Origin: DAOSEC01 sp035362935
GTDB lineage: Bacteria > Bacillota_I > Bacilli_A > ML615J-28 > CAG-313
DNA length: 21,806 bases
Direction: 5' to 3'
Assembly (NCBI GenBank): GCA_035362935.1
Contig: DAOSEC010000025.1
Span: 1-21,806, forward strand
The first letter of the stretch is position 1. The number at the start of each line of letters is the position of its first letter. This document shows, in pieces, positions 11,601 through 19,244 of the stretch. Under the pieces are notes generated by a model. The model was not told where the DNA came from. It made no database searches and saw nothing but the letters and a program-made list of their open reading frames with translations. The position numbers were made by a program, and so were the translations under genes.

Positions 11601-13921
11601 TCGAATTAGAAACATTATTACAACTTAGCAAATATGGCACTAAAGAAATGAAAGAAGATGTGTTAGATGGGGCAGAACACAGATGGATTCACAAGAAGGT
11701 ACACAAGACACTTTGTGTCTATGATAACGCAGTGGATAGACACGCTGTGTTTCATGGGACAGGGACTTTTGATTATGTAACAGACTTTGGGTATCATAAT
11801 GAAACAAGCATGCATGTCGAAGCAAATACTGATATTGAAGATGTCAGACCAAGGCCATTTAGTTCTGTTCATATTCCGTTTGGTCAAACGGATTGGACAG
11901 GATTTAACCGAATTCGAGTTATGGTCTATCCAAAATCTACAGGTTTTCAAAACTTTTACTTTCATTTTTCACTTTATCATAAAAATGGAGAAATTTTAAC
12001 CCACGCTCCAAGTTTAACACCAAATCAGTGGAATCCGGTTATGTTTGAGTTTCCTCATCTACCAGTTGATGAAATTGTAAAACTAACGATGGGTCCATTG
12101 ATGATGGGCTGTCCACCTGAAGCATTGCCTATGATTGATGTGTATTTTGGCAATGTTTATATTGAAGAAGTAGAGCTTGACCATACCTTAGGGTGGGATA
12201 TTCAAAACACAATCGCTTACTCTCACGTTGGATATCGAACCACATTTGATAAAATTGCGATTACAAACAATCAAGTTCCTAACGAATTTGTTATAAAAAA
12301 CGATTCGGGTCATGTTGTTTATATGGGAATCAGTAAGAAAGTAAGTACGTTACAAGGTTTGTATTCTATCCTCGATTTTTCAAAACTTAAAGATTCTGGA
12401 GTTTATACCTTAGAAGTTGGCAAGCTAACAACAAAACCATTTGTGATTTCAGACAATCCTTATCTATCTTCAATATGGAAAAGTTTGCATTTTTTGAAGA
12501 TGTTACGCTGCGGGGATGATGTTGATGGTGTGCATAGTCCATGTCACTTGACCCACTATACCGTGCATCCTGACGGTAGAATGGTAAGCGACTGTGGCGG
12601 GTGGCACGATGCGGGAGATGTTTCACAGTTTGAGATTTGTACTGCGGAGATGCTTCATGCATTGGTTGATTTAGCTATTAAAGTCAAAGATACAGACTCC
12701 CTGTTATATGAACGAATCTTAGAGGAAGCAAGATGGGGAGCAAATTGGATGTTAAAAACTCATTTTGGCGATGGGTTTCGTGCACTTGCTGTACATTATT
12801 CGATTTGGCGAAAAAACATCATAAAAAATTATCAAGAACTAGATCCAAGCAACACTCACTTTCATAAGAATGTCGCTGAAAATGGTCCGTTTGAAAACAT
12901 GTTAGCTGCTGCAGCACTGGCAAAAACTGCATATGTTTTTCAAGACCATGATGAGATATTTGCGAACTGGTGTAAACGAACTGCCATTGCTGATTTCAAG
13001 TTTGGACTTCAAGGATATCGAGATGGTTTGTTTACCGTGAGATGGGGAAAAGGTCCCGTTGCTCAAGTAGCAGGATCTATTGTACTAGCTGCTTGTGAGT
13101 TATATTTACTAACAAACGATCAAGAATATCAAGACGTTGCCAAAGAATTCGCAAAAGAGGTTATGAAGTGTCAACAGGTTGAGTATCCTAATTGGGAAAA
13201 GCCAATTCGAGGGTTCTTTTATGAAGATGAAACACATACCAGTTTGTTAACATATGAACACCGTGGGCATGAACAATCACCAATTACTGCGTTAACCAAG
13301 TGTCTTGAGAGTTTTCCAAATGACGCAGATGCAAACAGATGGAAACATGCTCTAGAGCTATATTTAGAATATATTGATCAAACGATGTTTTCATCTGCTC
13401 CTTACGGTCTATTACCAGGGCATATTTATCATTATGATTACTTAAATATGACACGTTTTACGATTCCAAGAGGATATGGAACTGAAATTGAAATAGCAGA
13501 AAACTTTAGACGTCAAATTCAAGATGGTATTCCACTTGGAAATGGGTTTTATTTGCGCAGAATGCCAATTGCGATCCAACGAAGAGGGTATCATGCAACT
13601 CTTCTAAGCAAAGCAAAAGGGGTTAGTGCGATTGCAAAGGTGCTCAATAATTCGAAGTATATGCAAATTGCATTGAATCAACTTGAGTGGATCTTTGGGA
13701 AAAACCCATTTTCAAGTTCAACGATGTATGGCGAAGGATATAACTATCATCCTCTGTATGTTGCTTTCTCACGCCAAATTGTAGGTTCATTACCAGTTGG
13801 TATTGAAACTTTAGGGGAAAAGGATGCACCATACTGGCCAGTGCATAACAATGCGGTATTTAAAGAAGTTTGGGGTCATACTACTGGAAAGTATTTGTGG
13901 GTATTAGCGGACTTATTATAA
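11597..13921 (+). CDS. Glycoside hydrolase family 9 protein, cytosolic, with N-terminal beta domains
   Basis: This is a 774-residue protein starting at ATG 11597, which overlaps the pcm stop by four bases. Layout: a galactose-binding-like beta-sandwich (about 30-195); a CelD_N/Ig-like domain (about 207-285, with the YTLEVGKLTTKPFVIS strand pair); and an alpha/alpha-barrel GH9 domain (about 290-774). The GH9 site DCGGWHDAGD is at 332-341, with D338 and D341 in the places of the catalytic-base pair. The barrel ends in WIFGKNPF and FKEVWGHTTGKYLW, where E757 is the likely acid. There is no signal peptide, dockerin or anchor, so it should act inside the cell on imported oligosaccharides, as beta-glucosidase- or glucosaminidase-type GH9 enzymes do, rather than on cellulose. 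The substrate is inference. Linkage to pcm and an HD hydrolase is unusual. Confidence 0.85.
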   Translation: MIELETLLQLSKYGTKEMKEDVLDGAEHRWIHKKVHKTLCVYDNAVDRHAVFHGTGTFDYVTDFGYHNETSMHVEANTDIEDVRPRPFSSVHIPFGQTDWTGFNRIRVMVYPKSTGFQNFYFHFSLYHKNGEILTHAPSLTPNQWNPVMFEFPHLPVDEIVKLTMGPLMMGCPPEALPMIDVYFGNVYIEEVELDHTLGWDIQNTIAYSHVGYRTTFDKIAITNNQVPNEFVIKNDSGHVVYMGISKKVSTLQGLYSILDFSKLKDSGVYTLEVGKLTTKPFVISDNPYLSSIWKSLHFLKMLRCGDDVDGVHSPCHLTHYTVHPDGRMVSDCGGWHDAGDVSQFEICTAEMLHALVDLAIKVKDTDSLLYERILEEARWGANWMLKTHFGDGFRALAVHYSIWRKNIIKNYQELDPSNTHFHKNVAENGPFENMLAAAALAKTAYVFQDHDEIFANWCKRTAIADFKFGLQGYRDGLFTVRWGKGPVAQVAGSIVLAACELYLLTNDQEYQDVAKEFAKEVMKCQQVEYPNWEKPIRGFFYEDETHTSLLTYEHRGHEQSPITALTKCLESFPNDADANRWKHALELYLEYIDQTMFSSAPYGLLPGHIYHYDYLNMTRFTIPRGYGTEIEIAENFRRQIQDGIPLGNGFYLRRMPIAIQRRGYHATLLSKAKGVSAIAKVLNNSKYMQIALNQLEWIFGKNPFSSSTMYGEGYNYHPLYVAFSRQIVGSLPVGIETLGEKDAPYWPVHNNAVFKEVWGHTTGKYLWVLADLL

Positions 13922-13942
13922 AATTATATTAATAAACAGTTT

Positions 13943-13989
13943 AAACACTGTATGAAGCAAGGTTATTTCTATGTTTTGTACGGTGTTTT
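13943..13989 (+). terminator. Possible terminator after the GH9 gene
   Basis: AAACACTGTA (13943-13952) pairs with TACGGTGTTT (13979-13988) with one wobble. The loop is long (26 bases) and the T-tract short (TTTTAATT), so this is only a tentative call. Confidence 0.4.
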
Positions 13990-14088
13990 AATTATAAATA
14001 TAATAAATAATAAGAGATAACTTACTACATGAGTAGATAAAAAGTGCAATATTTGATACAATAGAATATGTTCTTGGAGGATATGTAT

Positions 14089-14316
14089 ATGTATAAAATA
14101 ACAACAAAACAAACGATTTATGAACTTATAACCACATATCCTGAATTAATAGAAGTATTAAAGTCGATTGGATTTGAACGCATCACTGATCCACTAATGA
14201 GTCAAACAGTAGGAAAATTCATGACATTAGCGAGTGGTTCAAAAATGAAGAACATTGACTTACAAATCATAAAAGAAGCACTAGAAAAACATGGATTTCA
14301 TTTGGAGGTAGTATAA
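14089..14316 (+). CDS. DUF1858 domain protein
   Basis: This is a 75-residue small protein, almost entirely one DUF1858 domain: TIYELITTYPELIEVLKSIGF, then TDPLMSQTVGKFMTLASGSKM and a closing helix. The ATG at 14089 lies 8 bases after GGAGG (14076-14080); the earlier ATGs at 14068 and 14083 are before or too near it. The domain is commonly found fused to, or next to, DUF438/hemerythrin proteins and redox proteins, and its biochemical role is not settled. Only one base separates its stop from the next ATG, so it is co-translated with the DUF438 protein and probably works with it. Confidence 0.85.
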   Translation: MYKITTKQTIYELITTYPELIEVLKSIGFERITDPLMSQTVGKFMTLASGSKMKNIDLQIIKEALEKHGFHLEVV

Positions 14317-14317
14317 C

Positions 14318-15544
14318 ATGAGTGAATTTATTAACAATAGCGAACATAGACAGACAGTTCTTAAAGATTTGATCAAGCAATTACATGAAGGAAAAACCGT
14401 CGAAGAAGTAAAAGAAGAGTTTAAGAAACACTTCTCAAATGTTTCAACGACAGAGATTTCACAAATTGAACAAGCCTTGGTGAAAGAAGGATTGCCAATT
14501 GAAGAAGTACAACGTTTGTGTGATGTTCACGCAACCGTGTTTGAAGGATCGATTGCTGAAATCCATGCATCGAAAGATTATTCGAAAGTGATAGGTCACC
14601 CAATCAATGTTTTGATGGAAGAAAACAAAGCAATTGAAACACTGATTGAGACTGAAATCAAACCATATTTAGAAAAGATTACAGATTCAATTGATAAAAC
14701 AAGTGTGTTAATGCTTCGAGTTGGATTTGACCGATTGGCTGAAATTCACATTCATTATGCGAGAAAAGAGTATCTGTTTTTCCCGTATTTGGAAAAATAT
14801 GATATTACTGCCCCTCCAAAAGTAATGTGGGGTGTTGATGATGAAATAAGAGCTGACATCAAAGAGGTGTCAACTATATTAGGAAGCATTGATTATGATG
14901 TTACTACTCTAAAACAAAAAATGGAAGTTACAATTAAAAAAGTACTAGATATGGTATTTAAAGAAAATAATATATTACTTCCACTTATGGCAGAAACGCT
15001 TAATTTTTATGACTGGATGAAAATTGATGAAGCAACTCCAGAAATGGGATATTGCTTGGTTAAACCACTTGGATCATGGAAAGTTCAATCCGAAGATGAA
15101 GTTGCGAAAACAACAGAAGATACAATCGATGTTACAAAAGAAGTGAAATTTGATGCTGGAAAACTAACACCAGAAGAAATCAACTCAATTCTTAACACAA
15201 TTCCATTTGATATGACATTTGTTGATAAGAACGATAAGGTTAAATATTTTACTCAAGGGGCAGAGCGTATCTTTGACCGACCAAAAACCATTTTAGGTCG
15301 AGAAGTGAGTATGTGTCATCCGCCACAAAGCGTGCATGTCGTTGAACAAATTGTAGATAGTTTCAAATCCGGGAAAAAAGACCACGAAGATTTTTGGATT
15401 CGCATCAAAGATCAGTTTATTCATATTCGCTATTTCGCAGTTCGTTCTAAAGATGGTGCGTATTTAGGTACACTTGAAGTCACACAAAACATCAAACCAA
15501 TTACAGAACTTGTTGGTGAAAAAAGACTGATATCTGAGGAATAG
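14318..15544 (+). CDS. DUF438 protein with hemerythrin-like and PAS domains
   Basis: This is a 408-residue soluble protein, probably a sensor. The DUF438 region (about 10-80, ending EVQRLCDVHATVFEGSI) is followed by a hemerythrin/HHE four-helix region. That carries candidate iron ligands H71, H83, H94, H144, H146 and E151 (HIHYARKEYLFFPYLEKY), with E216 near KENNILLPL. A PAS domain follows (about 288-392, PFDMTFVDKNDKVKYFTQGAERIF), with the conserved CHPPQSVHVVEQIVDSF block that is usual in this family. There is no output domain, so the partner must be another protein; the DUF1858 protein in the same operon is the obvious candidate. Sensing of oxygen, NO or redox state is inference. GGAGG 9 bases upstream supports ATG 14318. 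Confidence 0.88.
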   Translation: MSEFINNSEHRQTVLKDLIKQLHEGKTVEEVKEEFKKHFSNVSTTEISQIEQALVKEGLPIEEVQRLCDVHATVFEGSIAEIHASKDYSKVIGHPINVLMEENKAIETLIETEIKPYLEKITDSIDKTSVLMLRVGFDRLAEIHIHYARKEYLFFPYLEKYDITAPPKVMWGVDDEIRADIKEVSTILGSIDYDVTTLKQKMEVTIKKVLDMVFKENNILLPLMAETLNFYDWMKIDEATPEMGYCLVKPLGSWKVQSEDEVAKTTEDTIDVTKEVKFDAGKLTPEEINSILNTIPFDMTFVDKNDKVKYFTQGAERIFDRPKTILGREVSMCHPPQSVHVVEQIVDSFKSGKKDHEDFWIRIKDQFIHIRYFAVRSKDGAYLGTLEVTQNIKPITELVGEKRLISEE

Positions 15545-15550
15545 GTTCTA

Positions 15551-15925
15551 ATGAGAGTGATTTATATCATAGTTGGAACTATATTTTTAGGAATTGGAGC
15601 ATTAGGTGTGGTACTTCCAATATTGCCAACAACACCATTTCTATTGATAACAGCTTATTGTTATGCCAAGGGATCCAAACGGTTTTCAGATTGGTTTGTG
15701 AGTACAAGATTATACAAACGGTACTTAAGTGATTTTGTAACGCATCGGTCAATGACGAAAAGACACAAATGGACATTGATGATCGTGACCGATCTAATTA
15801 TGCTTGTTCCCTTTCTTATGACCGATTCATGGTGGGTCAAAGGGATGATTCTTGTACTAGACGCACTCAAATATTTATATTTCTTTACTCAAGTAAAAAC
15901 AATACCTACAAAACTTTCAGAATAA
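15551..15925 (+). CDS. YbaN/DUF454 family small membrane protein
   Basis: This is a 124-residue inner-membrane protein. The family hallmark is at the N-terminus: a glycine-rich helix (IIVGTIFLGIGALGVVLPILPTTPFLLITAYCYAKGSKRF). The SDWFVSTRLYKRYLSDF loop and two more hydrophobic helices (about 76-90 and 95-112) follow. Function is unknown, although in other bacteria the family sits near heme or redox genes. It begins 6 bases after the stop of the DUF438 gene, with AGG close to the ATG, so it belongs to that operon. The terminator begins within its last codons. Confidence 0.88.
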   Translation: MRVIYIIVGTIFLGIGALGVVLPILPTTPFLLITAYCYAKGSKRFSDWFVSTRLYKRYLSDFVTHRSMTKRHKWTLMIVTDLIMLVPFLMTDSWWVKGMILVLDALKYLYFFTQVKTIPTKLSE

Positions 15926-15940
15926 TCTGAAAGTTTTTTT
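15911..15940 (+). terminator. Intrinsic terminator of the DUF1858-DUF438-YbaN operon
   Basis: ACTTTCAGA (15913-15921) pairs with TCTGAAAGT (15926-15934) around ATAA, extended by A/T pairs, with seven T at 15934-15940. It overlaps the stop codon. Confidence 0.9.
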
Positions 15941-15950
15941 ATGTTAGCTA

Positions 15951-15979
15951 TTGACAAACAATACTATGTAATGTATAAT
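15951..15979 (+). promoter_or_regulatory. Consensus promoter of the padR operon
   Basis: TTGACA (15951-15956), a 17-base spacer, TATAAT (15974-15979), perfect in both boxes and spacing. The strength implies that repression matters. Confidence 0.85.
15961..15976. promoter_or_regulatory. Candidate PadR operator
   Basis: ATAC (15961-15964), 8 bases, GTAT (15973-15976) lies between the -35 and -10 boxes. PadR-type sites often read ATGT-N8-ACAT, so the geometry fits while the bases differ. It would allow PadR to repress its own operon. Confidence 0.4.
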
Positions 15980-16000
15980 ATTATGCAAAGGGTGGTAATT

Positions 16001-16315
16001 ATGAAAACACAAATGAAGAAGGGAATCCTTGAAATATTTGTATTAGGAGTATTAAACCGAGGTGATTCATATGGGTATAAAATTGTTCAGGATTTAACAC
16101 CTATCTTAGAAATCTCGGAATCAACTCTTTATCCAATCCTAAGGCGCCTTGAGCTCGCAGATGCAATCTCAACGTATCAAGTAGAGCACAATGGACGTCT
16201 TAGAAAGTATTATAAAATTAAAGCCAAGGGAATCAATCAATTGACAGAGTTCACCAAAGAATGGGAAGACATCAAGCAAGTGTATGATTTCATTGTTGGT
16301 GAGAAAGGAAAGTAA
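16001..16315 (+). CDS. PadR-family transcriptional regulator
   Basis: This is a 104-residue PadR-s type repressor. A winged helix (about 1-80: MKKGILEIFVLGVLNRGDSYGYKIVQDL, then ISESTLYPILRRLE, then LRKYYKIKAKG) is followed by one C-terminal helix for dimerisation. The SxxTLYPxLxRLE recognition helix is diagnostic. ATG 16001 has AGGGTGGT 4 bases upstream. The upstream in-frame ATG at 15941 would place the promoter inside the gene, so it is rejected. It heads an operon with DUF1700 and DUF4097 genes, the usual partners in Firmicutes. The promoter contains an inverted repeat that suits autoregulation. Confidence 0.93.
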   Translation: MKTQMKKGILEIFVLGVLNRGDSYGYKIVQDLTPILEISESTLYPILRRLELADAISTYQVEHNGRLRKYYKIKAKGINQLTEFTKEWEDIKQVYDFIVGEKGK

Positions 16316-16318
16316 ATA

Positions 16319-16915
16319 ATGAATAAATTAGAATTTAAACGTGAATTGAACAAACGGTTATCAAGAACATTCCCTGATAACGAAATTAAGGAAGCACTTG
16401 AATACTACGATGAAATCATTGATGAACGAGTAGAACATGGTGAAACAGAAGAACAAGTCATTGCAAGTTTAGGAGAAATACCTACCATTGTATCAAAGAT
16501 TACAGCAGAAATTGTTGTAAACCGTGCCAATAGTAAAAGTGTCAAAGATGCTTGGAGAAACTTCTTTATCATTTTAGCAATCTGTAGTTCTCCAGTATTG
16601 GTACCAGTTGCGATTGCATTTGTCGCAGTTGTATTCAGTTTGGTGATTGCTTTTGGGGCAGTCGTATTCTCCCTCATAGTCGCAACAGGTGCTATATTAG
16701 TATCACTCATTCCAATGATGATAGGGCTATTCGCAAGTGGTGCTAGCATTTATGAAATTATGTTAGGAATTGGAATTTTACTTGTTGTTGTTGGTGTATT
16801 TACCATCGTCATCATCAAGTTATATCAATTAGGATCATGGATATTCATTCAAGTAAGCAAACTATTTAGTCAAATCGTAAACAAAAAAACGAAAGGAGAA
16901 GCATATGTTAAATAA
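16319..16915 (+). CDS. DUF1700 (HAAS-type) membrane protein
   Basis: This is a 198-residue protein. A cytosolic helical HAAS domain (about 1-75) shows FPDNEIKEALEYYDEIIDERVEHGETEEQVIASLGE, a strong family match. Three to four hydrophobic helices follow (about 80-180), rich in Val, Ile, Ala and Gly, and then a short basic tail. The family is thought to link a PadR regulator to an envelope component. It lies 3 bases after padR and overlaps the DUF4097 gene by 11 bases, so the three are one unit. The function is known only by association. Confidence 0.9.
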   Translation: MNKLEFKRELNKRLSRTFPDNEIKEALEYYDEIIDERVEHGETEEQVIASLGEIPTIVSKITAEIVVNRANSKSVKDAWRNFFIILAICSSPVLVPVAIAFVAVVFSLVIAFGAVVFSLIVATGAILVSLIPMMIGLFASGASIYEIMLGIGILLVVVGVFTIVIIKLYQLGSWIFIQVSKLFSQIVNKKTKGEAYVK

Positions 16916-17747
16916 AATTATTAAAATATCAGTGATTGTTATTTTTATTGGTGTAGTGTTTGCAACCATTGGAGCAATTGTTGTTGGTGCTAATTTTGAA
17001 GATATCGTTGCAAGATACAACAAGGATGAAGACTATTCTTTCGTGGAACAAACCTCTAGTAATCTCGTAACAACAATTAAGGTAGAAGGAATCAATCGTA
17101 AAATTGTCTTTTTACCAACTGAAGAAGCAGACATTAAGTTAGAATACTATGAATCAGAACGAGATTATTTTACCTATACCGAAGAATCTGGTGTGATTCA
17201 TTTAAAAAACAAAGTAAAACTTCCTCAAATGTGGATTTTTCCGAGTTGGATTTCTCCTCATATCAACAACATCAATGTATACATTCCAGAATCATTTTCT
17301 GGTGTGATTGAAGTATCTAGTACAAATGGTGCACTGAACTTATCAGATCTACCAGAAATTACTAGACTCGTGGCATCAACGACCAATGGAGAAATCTTAG
17401 TTCGAAGAATGAACATGACGGGTAATCTAAAAGCTACTACAACAAATGGTAAAATCCAAATCGAATCAGCTGTAGTGGGTGGATCGATTGAAGCATCAAC
17501 AACCAACGGAAAAGTGATTTCGATTGACAATCAATCCTCAAACATCAGTCTTGTAACTACAAATGGTAATGTTGAAGTGACACATCAAGGATTGAAGGAA
17601 AGTTTCAAAATCGATGTAAGAACAACAAATGGAACAATCTCACTTGATGGACTCAAGATTGCATCGCAAATACTACATGGAAGTCAAACGTCTAGTATCA
17701 AAGCTCGAACAACCAATGGAAATATTACCATTTCATTCCATAACTAA
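16905..17747 (+). CDS. DUF4097 membrane-anchored beta-helix protein
   Basis: This is a 280-residue protein with one N-terminal membrane helix (about 7-28) and no lipobox, so it is probably anchored with its body outside the cytosol. The C-terminal half is a ladder of (S/T)TNG motifs at residues 139, 159, 179, 199, 218, 240 and 269. The step is 20, 20, 20, 19, 22 and 29, typical of a DUF4097 adhesin-like beta-solenoid. ATG 16905 has GGAG upstream and overlaps the end of the DUF1700 gene. It is the effector of the padR cassette by position. Its role is unproven; an envelope-stress or antimicrobial-peptide response, as for LiaG-like proteins, is one possibility. Confidence 0.88.
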   Translation: MLNKIIKISVIVIFIGVVFATIGAIVVGANFEDIVARYNKDEDYSFVEQTSSNLVTTIKVEGINRKIVFLPTEEADIKLEYYESERDYFTYTEESGVIHLKNKVKLPQMWIFPSWISPHINNINVYIPESFSGVIEVSSTNGALNLSDLPEITRLVASTTNGEILVRRMNMTGNLKATTTNGKIQIESAVVGGSIEASTTNGKVISIDNQSSNISLVTTNGNVEVTHQGLKESFKIDVRTTNGTISLDGLKIASQILHGSQTSSIKARTTNGNITISFHN

Positions 17748-17750
17748 AAC

Positions 17751-17784
17751 AAAAAGCATGTACAAGAGTATGTACATGCTTTTT
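17751..17784 (+). terminator. Intrinsic terminator of the padR-DUF1700-DUF4097 operon
   Basis: AAAAAGCATGTAC (17751-17763) pairs perfectly with GTACATGCTTTTT (17772-17784) around an 8-base loop, ending in five T. Confidence 0.9.
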
Positions 17785-17799
17785 CGACTGGATTAAACC

Positions 17800-17828
17800 T
17801 TTTCATCGAAGGAACAATGTGTTATAAT
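17800..17828 (+). promoter_or_regulatory. Promoter of the NYN-domain gene
   Basis: TATAAT (17823-17828) preceded by TGT (extended -10), with the weak -35 TTTTCA (17800-17805) at 17 bases. Confidence 0.55.
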
Positions 17829-17852
17829 GAAGGAAAGTGAGGATTTAGCAAA

Positions 17853-18641
17853 ATGGAAAAAACAATGGAAAAGAACGTCGCTTTGTTGATTGATGCCGAA
17901 AATATATCAGCAGAATATATAGGAATTATTGTAGATGAAGCAAATAAAGTAGGAAGATTGAATTACCGCCGAATTTATGGCGATTGGACAACCGATCAAC
18001 TCAAGCCCTGGAAATCAAAAGCTATTGAATTTGGATTAACTCCAGTTCAACAATATTCTTATCGTGCTGGGAAAAATGCATCCGATTTTACACTCATCAT
18101 TGATGCGATGGATATCTTATACACAGGAAAAGTCGATAGTTTTTGTATCGTTACGAGTGACTCTGATTTTACAAAATTAGTGACAAGACTCAAAGAAGAC
18201 AATATGTATGTCTTTGGTATGGGAGAAAGTAAAACGCCTAACTCGTTGGTTAGTTCATGTGAAGCCTTTGTCTATCTCGATATCAAGAAACAACTTGAAA
18301 ATGGTAAACAAGATGAAACAAAAGAAGAAGTAAAAGCCGAACCAACCAAAAAAGATAAAAAGATTGAAAAAGTAGAAAAGACAGAACCAAAGGAAGATAC
18401 GAGCATCGCACCACTGAATAAAGTCATTAAAGATTTGGTTAAGATCATTGATGACAGTGACGAAAGTGACGATGGATGGGTATATTGGTCACTCGTTGCT
18501 CAACTTTTTCAAAAGAAATACCCAGGATTTCATCCAAGAAACTATGGTAAAAATGTAAAACCGCTTGCCTTCTTTGAATCAAGAAAAGAATTTGAGTTCA
18601 AAAAAGAAGGAACTCTTGTGTACATAAAAATTAAAAAATAA
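17853..18641 (+). CDS. NYN-domain (LabA/DUF88) putative RNase with OST-HTH/LOTUS domain
   Basis: This is a 262-residue cytosolic protein. The NYN domain (about 5-148) has PIN-like acidic residues at D14 (LLIDAENIS), D78 (NASDFTLIID), D84 and D103/D105 (VTSDSDFTKLV), as in metal-dependent nucleases of this family. A charged, Lys/Glu-rich linker (about 150-185) leads to a C-terminal OST-HTH/LOTUS-like winged helix (about 188-262; GWVYWSLVAQLFQKKYPGFHPRNYG). This is the classical bacterial LabA-like architecture, with a putative RNase joined to a nucleic-acid-binding module. The ATG at 17853 has GAGGA 9 bases upstream; an in-frame ATG follows at 17865. The RNA target is unknown. Confidence 0.87.
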   Translation: MEKTMEKNVALLIDAENISAEYIGIIVDEANKVGRLNYRRIYGDWTTDQLKPWKSKAIEFGLTPVQQYSYRAGKNASDFTLIIDAMDILYTGKVDSFCIVTSDSDFTKLVTRLKEDNMYVFGMGESKTPNSLVSSCEAFVYLDIKKQLENGKQDETKEEVKAEPTKKDKKIEKVEKTEPKEDTSIAPLNKVIKDLVKIIDDSDESDDGWVYWSLVAQLFQKKYPGFHPRNYGKNVKPLAFFESRKEFEFKKEGTLVYIKIKK

Positions 18642-18649
18642 AGTTATTG

Positions 18650-18675
18650 TGGCTGATGAGGAATGTTATCAGCCA
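18650..18675 (+). terminator. Stem-loop after the NYN gene, possible terminator
   Basis: TGGCTGAT (18650-18657) pairs with ATCAGCCA (18668-18675) around a 10-base loop. Only a mixed TCGTTCATT follows instead of a T-run, so termination is uncertain. Confidence 0.45.
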
Positions 18676-18770
18676 TCGTTCATTCTATGTAAGAAACACT
18701 TGAAATCATAGTACATTAGTGCTAAAATATAGTCTAGAAATTAAAAAAAGCATTGTTCATGGGGGATCTT

Positions 18771-19214
18771 ATGAAAAAAGTATATCATTCTTTAAAAGCG
18801 GTGGCCACATTATTAGGGGTCGTTTCCTTAATCAATTTTCTTGGAATTAATTCATACCCATCGTTATGGGGAAGTTTTGGGAATGCTCCAACGATTATTT
18901 TGTTTGGTGCAAGTGCTGTATCATTACTATCAGTTTGGTACCGCATCAAGGTAAGAAAATACAAGTTACCTTATGTCATTATCGCAGTTTTCTTAGCAAT
19001 TGTTTTATACTTGCGTTTGAATACAGTAACAGACCGAGAACTTGATGTAACTTATCAAGGACTCTATCTTCTTGTGTTCAACCGCAGCCATGTTTATTTC
19101 ATGTTTTCAGGGTTATGGGCATGGTTTGATTACATCTTGTTGGCATTCACGATTCTACTAGCAATCGCAAGAATTATTATCAAACATCATCCAAAGTTTA
19201 ATCAAGTTCAATAG
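18771..19214 (+). CDS. Hypothetical small membrane protein, four helices
   Basis: I do not recognise a family. It has 147 residues from ATG 18771, with GGGGG at 18761-18765. The frame is open back to a TTG at 18755, but that lies before the ribosome site. Four hydrophobic segments are visible: about 6-25, 39-56 (TIILFGASAVSLLSVWY), 68-85 (YVIIAVFLAIVLYLRLN) and 117-138 (FDYILLAFTILLAIARIII). A polar loop sits between the third and fourth, and the C-terminus is basic. No enzymatic motif is evident. It lies alone, convergent with the sensor gene, and shares its terminator. Confidence 0.75.
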   Translation: MKKVYHSLKAVATLLGVVSLINFLGINSYPSLWGSFGNAPTIILFGASAVSLLSVWYRIKVRKYKLPYVIIAVFLAIVLYLRLNTVTDRELDVTYQGLYLLVFNRSHVYFMFSGLWAWFDYILLAFTILLAIARIIIKHHPKFNQVQ

Positions 19215-19216
19215 GG

Positions 19217-19244
19217 AAAGGGAAGTCAGTAACGACTTCCCTTT
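19217..19244. terminator. Convergent terminator between the small membrane protein and the sensor gene
   Basis: AAAGGGAAGTC (19217-19227) pairs perfectly with GACTTCCCTTT (19234-19244) around a 6-base loop. The T-runs are short on both sides. The right arm runs into the stop codon of the minus-strand gene. Confidence 0.7.

Noticed and set aside
10334..12662. Minus-strand open frames across the HD, pcm and GH9 genes
   Set aside because: They are antisense to well-supported coding regions, have no ribosome sites and show unusual composition (Leu/Arg- or His-rich).
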